64,000 nt of DNA from Pseudomonas sp. JUb42 (GTDB lineage Bacteria > Pseudomonadota > Gammaproteobacteria > Pseudomonadales > Pseudomonadaceae), in assembly GCF_024807945.1 (NCBI RefSeq), contig NZ_JANUFD010000001.1:62001-126000 (forward strand). Reading direction: 5' to 3'. Position 1 is the stretch's first letter. Each line of letters opens with the position of its first letter. Positions 53,946 to 64,000 of the stretch are shown here, one piece after another. Below the pieces are notes generated by a model that saw only the letters and a list, made by a program, of their open reading frames with translations, was not told where the DNA came from and made no database searches. The position numbers were made by a program, and so were the translations under genes.

Positions 53946-55292
53946 GTGTCTCTGATCGCGTCTGACCACTTCCGCATCATTGTCGGTCTCGGCAAGAGCG
54001 GCATGTCCCTGGTTCGCTTCCTGGCGAACCGGGGCGTGTCGTTTGCCGTGGCCGATACGCGGGAGAACCCGCCGGAACTGGCGACCTTGCGTCGTGACTA
54101 TCCGCAGGTAGACGTGCGTTGTGGTGAGCTGGACGTGGAATTCCTCTGCCGCGCCGACGAGCTGTATGTCAGCCCGGGCCTGGCTCTGGCGACTCCAGCG
54201 TTGCAGCAGGCGGCCGCGCGGGGCGTGAAAATGTCCGGCGATATCGACCTGTTCGCGCGCAACGCCAAGGCGCCGATCATTGCCATCAGCGGCTCCAATG
54301 CGAAAAGCACCGTGACCACCCTGGTGGGCGAGATGGCCGCAGCGGCCGGCAAGCGTGTGGCGGTGGGCGGCAACCTCGGCACACCGGCCCTGGATCTGCT
54401 CGACGACGCCGTCGAGCTGTACGTTATGGAGCTGTCCAGCTTCCAGCTGGAAACCACCACTCAGCTCGGTGCTGAAGTGGCCACTGTGCTTAATATCAGC
54501 GAAGACCACATGGACCGCTACAGCGGCCTGCCGGCTTATCACCTGGCCAAGCACCGGATTTTCCAGGGCGCGCGGCAAGTGGTGGTCAACCGTCAGGATG
54601 CCCTGTCGCGGCCATTGATGACCGAAGGCCAGCCCTGCTGGACCTTCGGCCTGAACAAACCGGACTTCCATGGCTTCGGTCTGCGCGAAGAGAACGGCGA
54701 GAAATACCTCGCCTTCCAGTTCGACAACCTGATGCCCGTCAGCGAGCTGAAGATGCGCGGCGCACACAATCAGGCCAATGCCCTGGCTGCTTTGGCGCTC
54801 GGTCATGCCGTGGGCCTGCCGATGGATGCGATGCTCAGCAGCCTGCGTTCCTTCACTGGCCTCGAGCATCGCTGCCAGTGGCTGCGCGAGCGTGAAGGCG
54901 TGAGCTATTACAACGATTCCAAAGCCACCAACGTTGGTGCGGCCCTGGCGGCCATCGAAGGTCTGGGGGCCGATATTCCCGGCAAGCTGGTGCTGATCGC
55001 CGGTGGCGATGGCAAGGGCGCTGATTTCAGCGGTCTGCGCACGCCGGTTACCGCCCACTGCCGCGCCGTGGTCCTGTTGGGCCGCGATGCCGAACGGCTC
55101 GCCCAGACCCTGGGTGATGCCGTACCCCTGATTCGTGTGACTAGCCTGGAAGAAGCCGTGCAACGCAGCGCCGAAGTCGCCCAGAGCGGGGACGCCGTAT
55201 TGCTGTCGCCTGCCTGCGCCAGCCTGGATATGTTCAAGAACTACGAAGAGCGCGGTCGGTTGTTCGCGCAGGCAGTGGAGGGCTTGGCATGA
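53946..55292 (+). CDS. murD: UDP-MurNAc-L-Ala:D-Glu ligase MurD
   Basis: A 448-residue Mur ligase starting with GTG at 53946. The ATP loop reads ISGSNAKSTVTTL, with Ala in place of the Gly found in MurE (TNGKT), MurC (THGKT) and MurF (SSGKT) here; from memory this is normal in Pseudomonas MurD. It adds D-glutamate. ftsW overlaps its end by 4 nt. Confidence 0.95.
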   Translation: MSLIASDHFRIIVGLGKSGMSLVRFLANRGVSFAVADTRENPPELATLRRDYPQVDVRCGELDVEFLCRADELYVSPGLALATPALQQAAARGVKMSGDIDLFARNAKAPIIAISGSNAKSTVTTLVGEMAAAAGKRVAVGGNLGTPALDLLDDAVELYVMELSSFQLETTTQLGAEVATVLNISEDHMDRYSGLPAYHLAKHRIFQGARQVVVNRQDALSRPLMTEGQPCWTFGLNKPDFHGFGLREENGEKYLAFQFDNLMPVSELKMRGAHNQANALAALALGHAVGLPMDAMLSSLRSFTGLEHRCQWLREREGVSYYNDSKATNVGAALAAIEGLGADIPGKLVLIAGGDGKGADFSGLRTPVTAHCRAVVLLGRDAERLAQTLGDAVPLIRVTSLEEAVQRSAEVAQSGDAVLLSPACASLDMFKNYEERGRLFAQAVEGLA

Positions 55293-56503
55293 TTCTCGGA
55301 GTCATCAAGCCGTATCCGTCGCCGCTGATCAGTGGCCGTGGCATCGATGTCGACTTCCCGATGCTCGCCGGTTGCCTGGCGCTGCTCGGCCTGGGCCTGG
55401 TGATGATCACTTCTGCGTCGTCGGAAGTGGCCGCCGTGCAATCGGGCAACCCGCTGTACATGATGATCCGTCACCTGATTTATCTGGTGATCGGTCTTGT
55501 CGCCTGCGGCGTGACCATGCTGATTCCGGTAGCCACCTGGCAGCGTCTGGGCTGGCTGATGCTGATCGCTGCCTTCGGCCTGCTGTTGATGGTTCTGGTG
55601 CCCGGCATCGGCCGTGAGGTCAACGGTTCGATCCGCTGGATCGGCTTCGGTGCGTTCAACGTGCAGCCTTCGGAAATCGCCAAGGTCTTCGTGGTGATTT
55701 TCCTCGGCGGCTATTTGGTCCGCCGCCAACAGGAAGTGCGCGAAAGCTGGATGGGCTTCTTCAAGCCGTTCATCGTACTGCTGCCCATGGCTGGTCTATT
55801 GCTGATGGAGCCGGACTTCGGTGCCACCGTGGTCATGATGGGCTCGGCGGCGGCGATGCTGTTCCTCGGCGGCGTCGGCCTGTTCCGCTTCACCTTGATG
55901 GTGGTGCTGGCGGTCGGTGCGGTCTTCGTCCTGGTCCAGGCCCAGCCTTACCGGATGGCGCGTCTGACCACCTTTACTGACCCATGGGCCGATCAGTTCG
56001 GTTCCGGCTACCAGTTGACCCAGGCCCTGATCGCTTTCGGTCGCGGCGAGTGGTTCGGCGTCGGTCTCGGTAACAGTGTGCAGAAGCAGTTCTATCTGCC
56101 TGAAGCGCACACTGACTTCGTATTCTCCGTACTCGCTGAAGAGCTGGGTGTGGTTGGCTCCCTGGCCACCGTGGCGCTGTTTGTCTTCGTCAGTATCCGT
56201 GGCATGTACATCGGCATGTGGGCCGAGCGCGCCAAACAGTATTTCGCGGCTTATGTCGCCTATGGCCTGTCGTTCCTGTGGATCGGCCAGTTCCTGATCA
56301 ACATCGGCGTGAACGTCGGCCTGCTGCCGACCAAGGGCCTGACCCTTCCATTCCTCAGCTACGGCGGCAGTTCCCTGGTGATCTGCTGTGCCAGCCTGGG
56401 GTTGTTGCTGCGCATCGAATGGGAATCGCGCAACAACATGGGCAGTGAAGAAACCGAATTCAGCGAAAGTGACTTCGCCGAGGAGCCACCCCATGGACGC
56501 TAA
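55289..56503 (+). CDS. ftsW: septal peptidoglycan glycosyltransferase FtsW
   Basis: A 404-residue SEDS-family membrane protein with about ten helices. It has the conserved 'PYRMARLTTFTDPWADQFGSGYQLTQALIAFGRG' loop region, 'PEAHTDFVFSVLAEELG' with the essential Asp, and LPTKGLTLPFLSYGGSSL. It polymerises glycan strands with FtsI. It overlaps murD by 4 nt and murG by 11 nt. Confidence 0.96.
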   Translation: MILGVIKPYPSPLISGRGIDVDFPMLAGCLALLGLGLVMITSASSEVAAVQSGNPLYMMIRHLIYLVIGLVACGVTMLIPVATWQRLGWLMLIAAFGLLLMVLVPGIGREVNGSIRWIGFGAFNVQPSEIAKVFVVIFLGGYLVRRQQEVRESWMGFFKPFIVLLPMAGLLLMEPDFGATVVMMGSAAAMLFLGGVGLFRFTLMVVLAVGAVFVLVQAQPYRMARLTTFTDPWADQFGSGYQLTQALIAFGRGEWFGVGLGNSVQKQFYLPEAHTDFVFSVLAEELGVVGSLATVALFVFVSIRGMYIGMWAERAKQYFAAYVAYGLSFLWIGQFLINIGVNVGLLPTKGLTLPFLSYGGSSLVICCASLGLLLRIEWESRNNMGSEETEFSESDFAEEPPHGR

Positions 56504-57555
56504 CGTACTGATCATGGCGGGCGGCACCGGCGGGCATGTATTCCCGGCGCTGGCCTGTGCCCGCGAATTCCAGGCCCGTGGCTATAAAGTGCACTGGCTG
56601 GGGACCCCGCGCGGCATCGAAAACGAGCTGGTGCCCGGCGCAGGTATCCCTCTGCATCTGATCGACGCCACCGGTTTGCGCGGCAAGGGCAAGCTGTCGC
56701 TGTTGAAGGCGCCGTTCATGCTGTTCAAGGCGCTGCAACAGGCGCGCAAGGTCATGCGTGAGCTCAAGCCGCAGTGCGTCATTGGCTTCGGTGGCTATGT
56801 CACCGGCCCTGGCGGCCTGGCGGCGAAGTTGGCGAAAGTGCCTTTGGTGATCCATGAGCAGAACGCCGTGGCTGGCACAGCCAATCGTAGCCTGGCGTCG
56901 TTTGCCAGCCGAATTTGCGAGGCGTTCCCGAATACCTTCCCGGTCTCGCCGAAGCGCCGTACCACCGGCAACCCGGTGCGTACCGAGCTGTTCTACGAGA
57001 CGCCCAAGCAGGAATTGGTCGGCCGCCGCGCGCGTCTGTTGGTACTGGGCGGCAGCCTGGGTGCCGAGCCGTTGAACAAGCTGCTGCCTGAAGCACTGGC
57101 GCTGGTCCCTGCGGACATGCGCCCTGAAGTGTTCCACCAGTCTGGCAAGAAACACGATGGCGTCACTGCCGAGCGTTATCGCGCCGCCGGTGTCGAGGCG
57201 CAGGTCGCGCCGTTCATCCAGGACATGGCCGAAGCGTATAGCTGGGCCGATCTGGTGGTCTGCCGGGCCGGTGCCCTGACCATCAGCGAACTGGCCGCGG
57301 CCGGTCTGCCCTCGTTGCTGATCCCGCTGCCCCATGCGATCGACGATCACCAGTCGCGCAATGCCCAATACCTGGCCCGCGAAGGTGCAGCCTTCGTCAT
57401 GCCACAAGCGACAACCGGCGCGGCCGAAATGGCGGCGCGCCTGACAGAGGTTTTGATGCAACCCGAACAACTGAACACCATGGCCCGCACGGCCCGTCGT
57501 CTGGCCAAGCCGAACGCCACCAACACTGTCGTCGATACCTGCCTGGAGGTGGTCC

Positions 57556-57563
<8 letters not shown>
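56493..57563 (+). CDS. murG: lipid II synthase MurG
   Basis: A 356-residue GT-B glycosyltransferase with [33 protein letters not shown] and the donor site [21 protein letters not shown]. It adds GlcNAc to lipid I at the inner face of the membrane. The ATG at 56493 lies within the end of ftsW. Confidence 0.96.
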
Positions 57564-59972
<2,409 letters not shown>

Positions 59973-59974
59973 GC

Positions 59975-60841
59975 ATGCAAGGCGCGTCGGCTCGTCAACA
60001 GCAACCCGCTCCCGGCCGCAAGCCGGTGCCGCGTGGTGCCAGTCGCATGGTGGCCAAGGAGCCACTGTCGGCGCGCATGCCCAAGCCGAGTTTCGGGTTC
60101 CTCAAGGGCCTGTTCTGGCCGGTGATGCTGGTGGCGCTGGGCTTTGGTGCCTACGAGGCGGCGCAGCGCTTGCTGCCCTATGCCGACCGGCCGATCACCA
60201 AGATCAACGTGCAGGGCGATTTGAGTTACATCAGCCAGCAGGCTGTGCAGCAACGTATTGCGCCCTATGTGGCGGCAAGTTTTTTCACCATCGACCTGAC
60301 CAGCATGCGTACCGAACTGGAAACCATGCCCTGGATCGCCCACGCCGAAGTGCGTCGCGTGTGGCCTGACCAGGTGGTGATCCGGCTTGAAGAGCAACTG
60401 CCGGTCGCCCGTTGGGGTGATGGCGCCTTGCTCAACAACCAGGGCCAGGCGTTCGCGCCACGGGAGTTGGCCAACTACGAGCATCTGCCGCAGTTGTTCG
60501 GCCCGCAGCGCGCGCAGCAGCAGGTGATGCAGCAGTATCAGGTGTTGAGCCAGATGTTGCGTCCACTGGGCTTCTCGATCGCGCGCCTGGAGTTGCGCGA
60601 GCGCGGCAGCTGGTTCCTGACTACCGGGGCCGGCAGTTCAGGCCCGGGTATCGAGTTGTTGCTGGGACGAGATCATCTCGTCGAGAAAATGCGCCGTTTT
60701 ATCGCGATATACGAAAAAACGCTCAAGGAACAGATTACGAATATTGCCCGCATCGACCTGCGTTATTCCAACGGCCTTGCTGTCGGATGGCGTGAGCAGG
60801 CAGCGGCTACGACGGACAAACCCGCCGTCGCGAAGAATTGA
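59975..60841 (+). CDS. ftsQ: cell division protein FtsQ
   Basis: A 288-residue bitopic protein: basic, Pro-rich cytoplasmic N-terminus ([18 protein letters not shown]), one transmembrane helix (about 46-65), a POTRA domain beginning [20 protein letters not shown] and a beta domain. It recruits FtsL and FtsB. It starts 2 bp after ddlB. Confidence 0.94.
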   Translation: MQGASARQQQPAPGRKPVPRGASRMVAKEPLSARMPKPSFGFLKGLFWPVMLVALGFGAYEAAQRLLPYADRPITKINVQGDLSYISQQAVQQRIAPYVAASFFTIDLTSMRTELETMPWIAHAEVRRVWPDQVVIRLEEQLPVARWGDGALLNNQGQAFAPRELANYEHLPQLFGPQRAQQQVMQQYQVLSQMLRPLGFSIARLELRERGSWFLTTGAGSSGPGIELLLGRDHLVEKMRRFIAIYEKTLKEQITNIARIDLRYSNGLAVGWREQAAATTDKPAVAKN

Positions 60842-60855
60842 CAAGAGGCAGGACC

Positions 60856-62121
60856 ATGGCAAACGTGCAAAGCGGCAAAATGATCGTCGGACTGGATATC
60901 GGTACCTCCAAGGTGGTGGCACTGGTAGGCGAGGTCGCGGCCGATGGCACGGTGGAAATCGTCGGTATCGGTACGCATCCATCCCGCGGCCTGAAGAAGG
61001 GCGTGGTGGTGAACATCGAATCCACCGTGCAATCGATCCAGCGCGCCGTAGAAGAAGCGCAGCTGATGGCCGGTTGCCGGATCCACTCGGCGTTCGTCGG
61101 CGTGGCGGGCAACCATATCCGCAGCCTGAACTCCCACGGCATCGTCGCCATTCGCGACCGTGAAGTCAGCGCAGCGGATCTGGAACGGGTACTCGATGCG
61201 GCCCAGGCCGTGGCGATCCCTGCCGACCAGCGCGTGCTGCACACGCTGCCCCAGGACTACGTAATCGATAACCAGGAAGGCGTTCGCGAGCCCCTGGGCA
61301 TGTCGGGCGTGCGTCTGGAAGCCAAGGTTCACGTCGTGACCTGCGCGGTGAACGCGGCGCAGAACATCGAAAAATGTGTGCGTCGCTGCGGTCTGGAAAT
61401 CGACGACATCATTCTCGAGCAACTGGCCTCGGCCTACTCGGTGCTGACCGATGACGAGAAAGAGCTGGGCGTGTGCCTGGTGGATATCGGCGGCGGCACG
61501 ACTGACATTGCCATCTTCACCGAAGGCGCCATTCGTCACACGGCGGTGATCCCGATTGCCGGCGACCAGGTCACCAACGACATCGCCATGGCCCTGCGTA
61601 CGCCGACCCAGTACGCCGAAGAAATCAAGATCCGTTATGCCTGCGCCCTGGCCAAGCTGGCTGGTGCCGGTGAAACCATCAAGGTGCCAAGCGTTGGCGA
61701 CCGTCCACCGCGCGAACTGTCGCGCCAGGCCCTGGCCGAAGTGGTCGAGCCGCGTTACGACGAGCTGTTCACCCTGATCCAGGCCGAGCTGCGTCGCAGC
61801 GGCTACGAAGACCTGATCCCGGCCGGCATCGTGCTGACCGGTGGCACCTCGAAAATGGAAGGTGCGGTGGAGCTGGCCGAGGAAATCTTCCACATGCCGG
61901 TACGCCTCGGTGTGCCGCATAGCGTCAAGGGGCTCGCCGATGTGGTGCGCAACCCTATCTATTCCACAGGTGTCGGCCTGTTGCTGTACGGGCTGCAAAA
62001 GCAGTCCGACGGTATTTCCCTGTCCGGCATGAGTCACCACAACAGCGGCGGCGGCTACAGCGATGAAGCCAAGGCGCCGGTGCTGGAGCGACTCAAGCGT
62101 TGGGTTCAGGGCAACTTCTGA
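60856..62121 (+). CDS. ftsA: cell division protein FtsA
   Basis: A 421-residue actin-like ATPase: IVGLDIGTSKVVALVGEV (phosphate 1), CLVDIGGGTTDIAIFTEG (phosphate 2), GIVLTGGTSKMEG (adenosine), SHUB-like 1C domain, and the C-terminal amphipathic helix APVLERLKRWVQGNF that ties the Z ring to the membrane. ATG at 60856 follows AGGCAGGACC; an in-frame TTG at 60838 overlapping the ftsQ stop is less likely. Confidence 0.96.
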   Translation: MANVQSGKMIVGLDIGTSKVVALVGEVAADGTVEIVGIGTHPSRGLKKGVVVNIESTVQSIQRAVEEAQLMAGCRIHSAFVGVAGNHIRSLNSHGIVAIRDREVSAADLERVLDAAQAVAIPADQRVLHTLPQDYVIDNQEGVREPLGMSGVRLEAKVHVVTCAVNAAQNIEKCVRRCGLEIDDIILEQLASAYSVLTDDEKELGVCLVDIGGGTTDIAIFTEGAIRHTAVIPIAGDQVTNDIAMALRTPTQYAEEIKIRYACALAKLAGAGETIKVPSVGDRPPRELSRQALAEVVEPRYDELFTLIQAELRRSGYEDLIPAGIVLTGGTSKMEGAVELAEEIFHMPVRLGVPHSVKGLADVVRNPIYSTGVGLLLYGLQKQSDGISLSGMSHHNSGGGYSDEAKAPVLERLKRWVQGNF

Positions 62122-62196
62122 TTCAGTTTCAAAGCTTCAAAAGTGGTAGCGGCAGGTAGTAGGCGAAACAACCAGAAAAATGAAAGGAGAGGGAAA

Positions 62197-63381
62197 ATGT
62201 TCGAACTCGTAGACAACGTCCCGCAAAGCCCGGTAATCAAAGTTATCGGCGTGGGTGGTGGCGGCGGCAACGCTGTTAACCACATGGTCAAGAGCAACAT
62301 CGAAGGCGTCGAATTCATCTGCGCCAACACTGATGCTCAAGCCCTGAAAAACATCGGCGCGCGGACCATTCTGCAGTTGGGTACCGGCGTTACCAAGGGT
62401 CTGGGTGCAGGTGCCAATCCGGAAGTCGGCCGTCAGGCTGCCATGGAAGACCGTGAGCGCATTGCAGAAGTCCTGCAAGGCACCAACATGGTGTTCATCA
62501 CCACAGGCATGGGCGGTGGTACCGGTACCGGTGCAGCGCCGATCATCGCTGAAGTGGCCAAGGAGATGGGCATCCTCACCGTTGCGGTGGTGACGCGTCC
62601 GTTCCCGTTCGAAGGTCGCAAGCGCATGCAGATCGCCGACGAAGGCATCCGCCTGCTGTCGGAAAGCGTCGACTCGTTGATCACCATCCCCAACGAGAAG
62701 CTGCTGACCATCCTCGGTAAAGACGCAAGCCTCTTGTCGGCTTTCGCCAAGGCTGACGATGTACTGGCCGGTGCCGTTCGCGGTATCTCCGACATCATCA
62801 AACGTCCGGGCATGATCAACGTTGACTTCGCTGACGTACGTACTGTCATGAGCGAAATGGGCATGGCCATGATGGGCACTGGCGCAGCCAGCGGTCCTAA
62901 CCGTGCACGTGAAGCCACAGAAGCCGCCATCCGCAACCCGTTGCTGGAAGACGTCAATCTGCAGGGCGCACGCGGCATCCTGGTCAACATCACTGCCGGT
63001 CCTGACCTGTCTCTGGGTGAGTACTCGGACGTGGGTAGCATCATCGAAGCGTTCGCTTCCGAGCACGCGATGGTCAAGGTCGGTACTGTTATCGATCCGG
63101 ACATGCGTGACGAGTTGCACGTGACTGTTGTTGCCACCGGCCTTGGCGCGAAAATCGAGAAGCCGATGAAGGTCATCGACAACACCATGCAGACCACGCA
63201 AGCCGCGTCGGCTCAGCCTGCTCGTCAGGAAACCGGAACGGTGAACTATCGCGATCTGGAGCGTCCTACCGTGATGCGTAACCAGGCTCATGCAGGCGCT
63301 ACCACGGCTGCGAAGATGAACCCGAACGATGACCTGGACTATCTGGACATCCCAGCTTTCCTGCGTCGTCAGGCCGATTGA
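62197..63381 (+). CDS. ftsZ: cell division protein FtsZ
   Basis: A 394-residue tubulin-like GTPase with KVIGVGGGGGNAVNHM, the signature GMGGGTGTGAAPII, the T7 loop NVDFADVRTVMSEMG and the conserved C-terminal peptide LDYLDIPAFLRRQ that binds FtsA and ZipA. The ATG at 62197 has AAGGAGAGGG. It is preceded by a 75-bp gap that may hold its own promoter. Confidence 0.98.
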   Translation: MFELVDNVPQSPVIKVIGVGGGGGNAVNHMVKSNIEGVEFICANTDAQALKNIGARTILQLGTGVTKGLGAGANPEVGRQAAMEDRERIAEVLQGTNMVFITTGMGGGTGTGAAPIIAEVAKEMGILTVAVVTRPFPFEGRKRMQIADEGIRLLSESVDSLITIPNEKLLTILGKDASLLSAFAKADDVLAGAVRGISDIIKRPGMINVDFADVRTVMSEMGMAMMGTGAASGPNRAREATEAAIRNPLLEDVNLQGARGILVNITAGPDLSLGEYSDVGSIIEAFASEHAMVKVGTVIDPDMRDELHVTVVATGLGAKIEKPMKVIDNTMQTTQAASAQPARQETGTVNYRDLERPTVMRNQAHAGATTAAKMNPNDDLDYLDIPAFLRRQAD

Positions 63382-63493
63382 TGAAATGTATCAGGGGTAT
63401 TCGGGTGATTGGTGTTCAGCAAAGGCCGGGTCTGCTATTATCGCCAGCCTTTGTTGATACCAGTTCGCAACTTGCGCTGAAGCGGCCCATGCC

Positions 63494-64000
63494 ATGATTA
63501 AACAACGCACCCTGAAGAATATTATCCGTGCCACAGGTGTAGGCCTGCACTCGGGGGAAAAGGTTTACCTGACCCTCAAGCCTGCGCCTGTGAATACCGG
63601 CATCGTGTTTTGTCGTGCTGACCTCGACCCCGTGGTGCAAATCCCTGCGCGTGCGGAAAATGTCGGTGACACCACACTGTCGACCACTCTGGTCAGCGGT
63701 GATGTCAAAGTCGACACCGTAGAACACTTGCTCTCGGCCATGGCTGGCCTGGGCATCGATAACGCCTACGTCGAACTCTCTGCCTCCGAAGTCCCCATCA
63801 TGGACGGCAGCGCGGGACCCTTCGTATTCCTGATTCAGTCGGCAGGCCTGGAAGAACAGGACGCGCCGAAGAAATTCATCCGGATCCTGCGGGAAGTGTC
63901 AGTGGAAGATGGTGCCAAGCGCGCTACTTTCGTGCCTTTCGAAGGTTTCAAGGTGAGTTTCGAGATCGATTTCGATCACCCGGTTTTCAAGGATCGCACC
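63494..64000 (+). CDS. lpxC: UDP-3-O-acyl-GlcNAc deacetylase LpxC, 5' part
   Basis: The first 169 codons of LpxC, cut by the window edge. [24 protein letters not shown] is the family start, and [20 protein letters not shown] holds the first zinc histidine (about residue 79), followed by [14 protein letters not shown]. It commits UDP-GlcNAc derivatives to lipid A. The 112-bp gap after ftsZ contains a TATTAT at about 63437 that could be the -10 of an lpxC promoter. Confidence 0.97.
   Translation, partial: MIKQRTLKNIIRATGVGLHSGEKVYLTLKPAPVNTGIVFCRADLDPVVQIPARAENVGDTTLSTTLVSGDVKVDTVEHLLSAMAGLGIDNAYVELSASEVPIMDGSAGPFVFLIQSAGLEEQDAPKKFIRILREVSVEDGAKRATFVPFEGFKVSFEIDFDHPVFKDRT

Overview
The window is core chromosome of a Pseudomonas, most likely of the P. 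putida/P. fluorescens side of the genus. Three things support this. The gene order matches, almost gene for gene, the block known in P. aeruginosa and P. putida from the yhdP/tldD region through rpoN, mla, his, cys, trpS, rplM-rpsI, petABC and ssp to the division and cell wall (dcw) cluster. The proteins are typical gamma-proteobacterial orthologues. The intergenic gaps carry 'gtgggagcgaattcattcgcgaa'-type REP palindromes, which are characteristic of this group. There is no phage, insertion sequence, CRISPR array, integron or obvious genomic island, and no tRNA or rRNA gene. The only structural RNA gene is rnpB.

Layout. 1-6.6 kb: 3' end of yhdP, a nitrilase-family amidohydrolase, tldD, darP (reverse strand) and pmbA, i.e. 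both halves of the TldD/TldE protease. 6.7-8.4 kb: a Fur-type promoter, fagA, orfX, a sodA interrupted by an in-frame amber codon, and a 40-codon membrane ORF; the fumC that lies between fagA and orfX in P. aeruginosa is absent. 8.6-15.7 kb (reverse strand): kdsD-kdsC-lptC-lptA-lptB-rpoN-hpf-ptsN-rapZ-ptsO, combining LPS Kdo synthesis and export with sigma-54 and the nitrogen phosphotransferase system. 15.9-19.4 kb: mlaFEDCB phospholipid transport and ibaG. 19.4-24.0 kb: murA, hisG, hisD, hisC. 24.1-26.2 kb: algW and a NIF3-family gene. 26.5-29.3 kb: cysD and cysNC for sulfate activation. 29.6-33.4 kb: yhcB/zapG, an alpha/beta hydrolase, trpS with a C-terminal extension, zapE. 33.5-35.8 kb: an accessory pair, a GlxA-type AraC regulator and an aldo/keto reductase. 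36.0-41.1 kb: rplM-rpsI, petABC (cytochrome bc1), sspAB. 41.2-44.7 kb (reverse): lpoA, yraN, gmhA/diaA and a BON-domain lipoprotein. 45.0-46.3 kb: rsmI and rnpB. 46.5-64.0 kb: the complete dcw cluster from mraZ to ftsZ, then the 5' part of lpxC.

Together the genes make and maintain the envelope: peptidoglycan precursors and septation (murA, dcw, lpoA, zapE, zapG), LPS (kdsCD, lptABC, lpxC, gmhA), outer-membrane lipid asymmetry (mla) and envelope stress sensing (algW). Housekeeping metabolism and respiration are interspersed.

I did not find a convincing undescribed system. The observations most worth checking are the amber codon in sodA within a reduced iron-responsive operon, a 138-bp imperfect palindrome upstream of cysD, a DUF1508-like C-terminal extension on TrpS, and a REP-bracketed regulator. 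Comparisons with other Pseudomonas genomes are from memory, not from searches.
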